Assembly (NCBI GenBank): GCA_942159475.1
Contig: OW804096.1
Coordinates: forward strand, 125,850,941-125,914,940
Direction of reading: 5' to 3'
DNA length: 64,000 nt
Source: Sthenelais limicola
Lineage: Eukaryota > Annelida > Polychaeta > Phyllodocida > Sigalionidae
Shown here piece by piece: positions 60,571 through 64,000 of this stretch. The notes under the pieces were generated by a model that did no database searches, was not told where the DNA came from, and was given only the letters and a program-made list of their open reading frames with translations. The position numbers were made by a program, and so were the translations under genes. The first letter of the stretch is position 1, and every line of letters starts with the position of its first letter.

Positions 60571-62230
60571 ACAGTCATCTATTTTCACATATATATATAT
60601 ATTCAGAGTATTCTGTCTGATTCATTTCATGAGATCCTTAATCGATTTTACATTAGTGCTTCCTTCATGCTCCATCTTATATTAGGCATAGACAACTCAT
60701 TGTGGCATTACAATTTACATTCAATTGCCTCAGAAGTTTTCAGAAGTATTCGTATTCAGGTGCCTATTTCAAATTGTTATTCAAAAACAGTCATTTTATT
60801 ATAATCATAAGTTCCTGTATAATATATTCCCCAGGATAGACGCAGAGAATATACGATCTAAATATCTGTCTATTATGCAAATATATCACGAAATTAACAT
60901 CCATGATTATTCTTGATATAACTTAGCCAAAATGACTATACACAATGGTTGAGTCAGAATGACCACACGCGATGATTGAGATGTTATCAATAGGTCGACT
61001 GTGTCCAGAATACCATTATCAGAGCTAAAATTAGTCCCATGCATTACAATATATAACTAATGGAATAATTACTAAGACACGTATGAGGGAGTCCAATATA
61101 GAGAAGCACAGGTCACTAGATATCCTGGAGCCTGTTTCATAACAAATCCTTACTTAAGACTTCCTTTGCTTACCTTATTGTTGTCCTTGCTGAGAAGCGG
61201 GTAAGCCGGGCCCACACATTCAAGAACTCACAATTCGTACGAATTGGGGACTCACGAAAAGTCCAAAATTTTGCATATGAATTGTCGTAAGAACCCATGA
61301 TTTGTCATATGAATTGGAGGTTTCTTCCTAAGAAAGGCATATCCAGGGGAAAAGTTTGGTATACACATATAAAAAATGCTATATATGTTGTTCATGCATA
61401 TCTTTCTTGCAGCAAGTATTTCCTACTAAAGTAAGGACAGATATCTTAACAAGGAACATTGTTGATTTCAAACAGCGGCTAGTCTTTTGGTTTTCACATC
61501 GAAAGTATACCATATACTATATATCATATATACATCTTTAAACCAATATGGGAAAGTTGTACCCCATGCCTTCACTTCAATACCCTACGAGCTTGACCAA
61601 TATTCTATGAATGCACATATAAATTGCGTATTACTATAACTGTAGTGTAAACAACCATAACATAAATGGGTGCGATGATGCATTAATTACAGAAAAGGAG
61701 ATTTATATATAATGATTCCAAGTTATGTCTGAATATTAATAGGTTATTTTAAGCGCGAAAGGGACTCTGCCTAATTGGCAGCTAAGGGACATCTCTTCAT
61801 GGAACCTTTTATGTGGGTGATAACAAGCAGATTGGCACGTGTCTCTATGTAGTTCAGCGTGAGCGGATCATTTGACAGGATTATGATATTGGTTCGTTTA
61901 CAACCTCCGGAGTTCATGGCTCGTGACCCTGACTGAGATCTACCGCACTCATAGCCTCCTCTAACATGACAGACGTAGGCGGACAAACCGAGTAATTTCT
62001 GCCGATAAAATCTTCTGGGTAATAGTCTAGAAATAGATTATGTCAACTATAAAGTGTTGAATGTGCACAATCTTGTACTAAAATGGATACAGGCGCACAT
62101 CATGTTACGGCCTATTTCTATCCATATCCTGTTGGTCCAAAATGATAATTCTTTAGGCTATTCTGTTTAATATGGTACAGGCCAATTATGTGTGGTATCT
62201 GGTATACCACTAAATGTGCAATATTAGCAA
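60571..62230. other. No recognisable gene
   Basis: AT-rich DNA. The word GAGCCTGTTTCATAACAA at 61132 resembles the start of a dispersed repeat seen in many marine invertebrates (from memory), but I find no matching end here. Confidence 0.45.
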
Positions 62231-62234
62231 CTCA

Positions 62235-62325
62235 CTGCGTCGTTCAATATATGATTGCATAATTATGAATTGATTATATAATTATATATGATCCTGACGA
62301 AGGTCAAATGCAGACCGAAACGTAG
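62235..62325 (+). ncRNA. Hammerhead-ribozyme-like motif
   Basis: Elements appear in the order of a stem-III-open hammerhead. CTGCG-T-C (62235-62241) would pair with ACGTAG (62320-62325) and place a GUC cleavage triplet. Next comes a long AT hairpin as stem I (62242-62293), then CTGACGA (62294-62300, fits CUGANGA). Stem II is GGTC/GACC (62302-62305 with 62313-62316), followed by GAAA (62317-62320). One extra A (62301) between CUGANGA and stem II departs from the consensus and could abolish cleavage. Hammerheads are known in Penelope-like elements and retrozymes, so this may be a relic of one. Confidence 0.25.
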
Positions 62326-62329
62326 ATCG

Positions 62330-64000
62330 CCCCAAAGAATTAAACCTCCTTCAAATACGAATTATGTCTGTGTCCCTTCGTGTTTTGAGTCGTCTCAATT
62401 ATTTAGAATTATATATTCAATTGAACCTAGCAACGAATTAGCAATGGGCATGTAGATGTGGGGAAAGTGGCTTATTCCTAAGAGATTTCTATATGATTTA
62501 TTATTTCTAAAGGCGATTATGTAACGTTGACAATTGGGTAATGACACGTGAGACGAAGAGCAACAGGTCCATGTTGAATTATCCTTCTAATGGTAATGTG
62601 CACAGGTCTGTACTAAACGGATTAACATAAAGTCTATTTCCGCATGATAAAAGACTCCGATCGGTCAATAAGGAGAGAGGAGGGAGGCGACTCGATTTGA
62701 AAGGGCAACGGTTGTTCACCTCACGGTCGGTGAGAAACTGGGACAGTGGCACATAGACACATAGTCTATCATTTATATTACCCAATTTATCCCTGACCAG
62801 CATGTAAAACGAAGGCTCTCTAAACACATAATCATGCTAAGAGAAAATATCATAACTTAGTTCTACACTATTCCATGAGATGTAGGCCTACATGTGCGAA
62901 TATGGAGGACATAAACCTACGAAGTTATCGACATGACGCTATAAAATCTTCATTTCTGGAATGAGCATTAAACCGTGGCAGGTTTGGAATCCACTTTGCA
63001 AATGGATAGACGCAAAGAGAAACCAGATAAATACCAGACCAATGGCGCATGATTGTGTCAATCCATATCATTCCCCAGTTAAAATGGCTTGTTATAGAAG
63101 CCGACAAATACTTTACACCCATTATGGCTTCCCCGATGGCTTCAACGGTGATTGAAACAACGGAACGAACCGTCAATATTCCAATATTGCATTCGGTGGG
63201 TGCTTTCACTCCAAGGACAATGGTTAAACTCTCTCAATTCTTTCCTGCCAAACAGTGCTCCACCACTGAGATCCACTTTCCCAATAGCCACCCTTTGTAT
63301 TCAAAAATCAGCCCAGTGAGCCCCCAGATTCCTCTCTGGCGGTCCTCATTAAATTTGCATAAAGGCAACATCCATTAGTTCATTCTTTCTATTGTGTACC
63401 AACCGCGTCCAAACAGTCAGCCCATTCTCTTTATACTTTTGATCTCGTGTTTATCCTCCTACCGTCTATTGAATTCTATTTTGATGAAAATTTGTCTCTC
63501 ATCGCGGCGTGTTATTTTTTCATCAGCAAAAGCACACCCGGAGATTACAAGTAAACAATGTATTTCGATATTTTATTTTAAAATACTGTTTTTCCTGGGA
63601 TGGTGATATCCACATGCATCGTAAATTTCATTTTCTTTATCAGCTTGGTGTCTTTTTCAGAGTTTCCTTAGCCTAACAAGTGTTTTTGAATTATCAACAA
63701 ATTAATTGTTCTTGTTTAAAAAATTAGAGGCAAAGGAAAGCACTCTAATTGCATGATTCGTAGCCTATTCATTATTCATAACCTAGCTTATCAGTGAAAT
63801 AGTTTAATTGAATTTGTATTATCATGAATTCCATAGGCCTACTTCTTCTTCCTTGTAACTAAGAATTCGGGTGTCGGTGGGTTTCGGATTGTTTCTATTT
63901 TGTATTGGCTTACCGCAAATTAATTAATTTATGACTTGGCCTGTAAATTGGGTAAAAACATTCACACCGAGCTGTACTGACATCTGCACTTGGTCGGATT
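62330..64000. other. No recognisable gene
   Basis: No supported gene. The part 62960-63370 is less AT-rich and contains a SOX-type ACAATGG (63217-63223) and a perfect POU octamer ATTTGCAT (63353-63360); these could belong to an enhancer but may be chance. Confidence 0.5.

Noticed and set aside
61132..61230. A second MITE starting at GAGCCTGTTTCATAACAA
   Set aside because: No inverted partner or target duplication was found nearby.

Overview
The window is AT-rich eukaryotic nuclear DNA, most likely from an invertebrate animal. The evidence is long non-coding stretches, tetranucleotide and dinucleotide microsatellites, several non-autonomous DNA transposon families, and one complete Ty3/Gypsy-type LTR retroelement with an envelope gene of the baculovirus-F/errantivirus type. 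The species cannot be fixed from the sequence. I find no operons, no rRNA or tRNA genes, no CRISPR array and no confidently recognisable host protein-coding gene. Most long open frames elsewhere are chance frames in low-complexity or repeated DNA.

Layout. 0.2-0.5 kb: TTTA/TATC microsatellite. 2.8 kb: a (TA)20 run. 6.86-7.03 and 8.25-8.43 kb: two direct copies of a 174-bp dispersed repeat. 9.85-10.65 kb: a minisatellite whose purine-rich strand switches sides near 10.19 kb, giving inverted homopurine/homopyrimidine arms. 12.87-13.12 kb (minus): a possible host exon bounded by splice-like signals. 25.44, 59.40 and 60.33 kb: three intact copies of a ~235-bp MITE, each with a perfect 4-bp target duplication. 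31.61-32.58 kb: a 970-bp TTAA-flanked MITE with internal tandem repeats. 33-34.3 kb: palindromes and foldbacks. 44.03-46.28 kb: about 15 copies, in both orientations, of a GGGGATGCCCGGTATC box, phased at roughly 186 bp. 62.24-62.33 kb: a hammerhead-like RNA motif.

The dominant element is a 9,325-bp LTR retrotransposon on the minus strand (47462-56786). Its LTRs of 588 and 585 bp differ by two substitutions and a poly-C length change, it has ACAT target duplications, and it encodes gag, pol (protease, RT, RNase H, integrase) and a furin-cleavable fusion envelope, so it is a recent insertion. It landed inside an older, degenerate copy of the 235-bp MITE. Two coding anomalies are visible. The envelope is split between two frames at an A6 run, and the Gag zinc knuckle lacks its last cysteine. 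About 960 bp between env and the 3' LTR is unexplained and carries exon-like signals.

How the parts work together: in the retroelement Gag packages RNA, Pol is in the -1 frame and would be reached by frameshifting, and Env overlaps the end of pol. The MITEs encode no protein and would depend on transposases made elsewhere.
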